The position numbers were made by a program, and so were the translations under genes. 64,000 nt of DNA from Corynebacterium sphenisci DSM 44792 (GTDB taxonomy: Bacteria > Actinomycetota > Actinomycetes > Mycobacteriales > Mycobacteriaceae): the NCBI RefSeq assembly GCF_001941505.1, contig NZ_CP009248.1:1612001-1676000 (forward strand), given 5' to 3'. Shown piece after piece: positions 63,828 through 64,000 of this stretch. The first letter of the stretch is position 1, and each line of letters begins with the position of its first letter. The notes under the pieces are model-generated. The model did no database searches. It saw only the letters and a program-made list of their open reading frames with translations, and had not been told where the DNA came from.

Positions 63828-64000
63828 TTAACCTGGGGTTTCCGCCCCCGCCGGATCCCCGGCGATATCCCGGGTGGCGGGCCGGCGCGGATCGGCGACG
63901 TTCCAGGAGCGCTCCGGGCGGCCCAGCAGATCCCGGATCGCCACCGCCTTGGCCGCGGCCTGGTCCGCGGAACCGGCGTACATCGCCCGATCCCCGTCGA
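63828..64000 (-). CDS. ftsQ: cell division protein FtsQ, C-terminal fragment
   Basis: The minus strand is open from the window edge to a TAA at 63828-63830 and encodes 57 residues, including [31 protein letters not shown] and [12 protein letters not shown]. This is the normal end of actinobacterial FtsQ (strand pairs followed by a VxxPxxPxxR-like segment), and FtsQ is the expected neighbour of ftsZ. FtsQ is the bitopic divisome protein bridging FtsB/FtsL. The rest lies outside the window. Confidence 0.8.
   Translation of the reverse strand, partial: DGDRAMYAGSADQAAAKAVAIRDLLGRPERSWNVADPRRPATRDIAGDPAGAETPG

Overview
The window is chromosomal DNA from a very GC-rich actinobacterium, almost certainly a Corynebacterium or close relative. 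The evidence is a division block ftsZ-pgeF-sepF-yggT-wag31 followed by ileS with an actinobacterial T-box leader, a bioB-bsaP pair next to a BioQ-like repressor and glgX, a treY/relS pair, and dozens of genes whose start codon lies 6-8 nt after a -10 hexamer (leaderless transcripts). From memory, much of the gene order from bioQ-glgX to ftsZ resembles the C. glutamicum chromosome. I see no phage, insertion sequence, CRISPR array, tRNA or rRNA.

Layout. 1-5321: four consecutive plus-strand genes for Ala-rich, TPR-like helical proteins; the first is cut by the window edge. 5334-7332 (minus): nadA-nadC, quinolinate synthesis and use for NAD. 7471-8121 (minus): two paralogous 84-aa membrane proteins, each preceded by the same 27-bp element. 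8266-10303 (minus): bioB, bsaP and a DUF2567-like membrane protein. 10627-13459 (plus): bioQ and glgX. 13689-19404: an orphan HigA-like antitoxin, a DEDDh exonuclease-BRCT protein, treY, and the alarmone synthetase relS. 19401-20034 (minus): an S4 RNA-binding protein and a small two-helix membrane protein.

20059-29452 is an accessory-looking catabolic block. One minus-strand operon has two acyl-CoA dehydrogenases, an MFS transporter and a CaiB-type CoA transferase. A second has TRAP transporter DctP-DctQ-DctM and an enoyl-CoA hydratase-like protein. A plus-strand IclR regulator lies between them. Both operon promoters carry related CGTAGC-type palindromes, which suggests one regulon for import, CoA activation, dehydrogenation and hydration of a carboxylic acid. 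The substrate cannot be read from the sequence.

29685-32211: a YigZ/IMPACT protein divergent from treZ. 32286-35945: a 1219-aa protein of unknown function. 36028-40238: DHA2 drug/proton antiporter, ilvA, and a probable PD-(D/E)XK nuclease. 40322-44509: a small secreted protein and dnaE. 44691-47573: a 54-aa protein, then a PLP aldolase-like gene overlapping a sugar-lactone oxidase gene. 47589-50747 (minus): lspA-rluD-membrane protein, and rarD. 50822-55787: two lipoproteins, an asparaginase, a sugar O-acetyltransferase and DNA polymerase IV. 55869-64000 (minus): ileS with T-box, wag31, yggT, sepF, pgeF, ftsZ and the 3' end of ftsQ. The yggS gene that I expect between pgeF and sepF is absent here.
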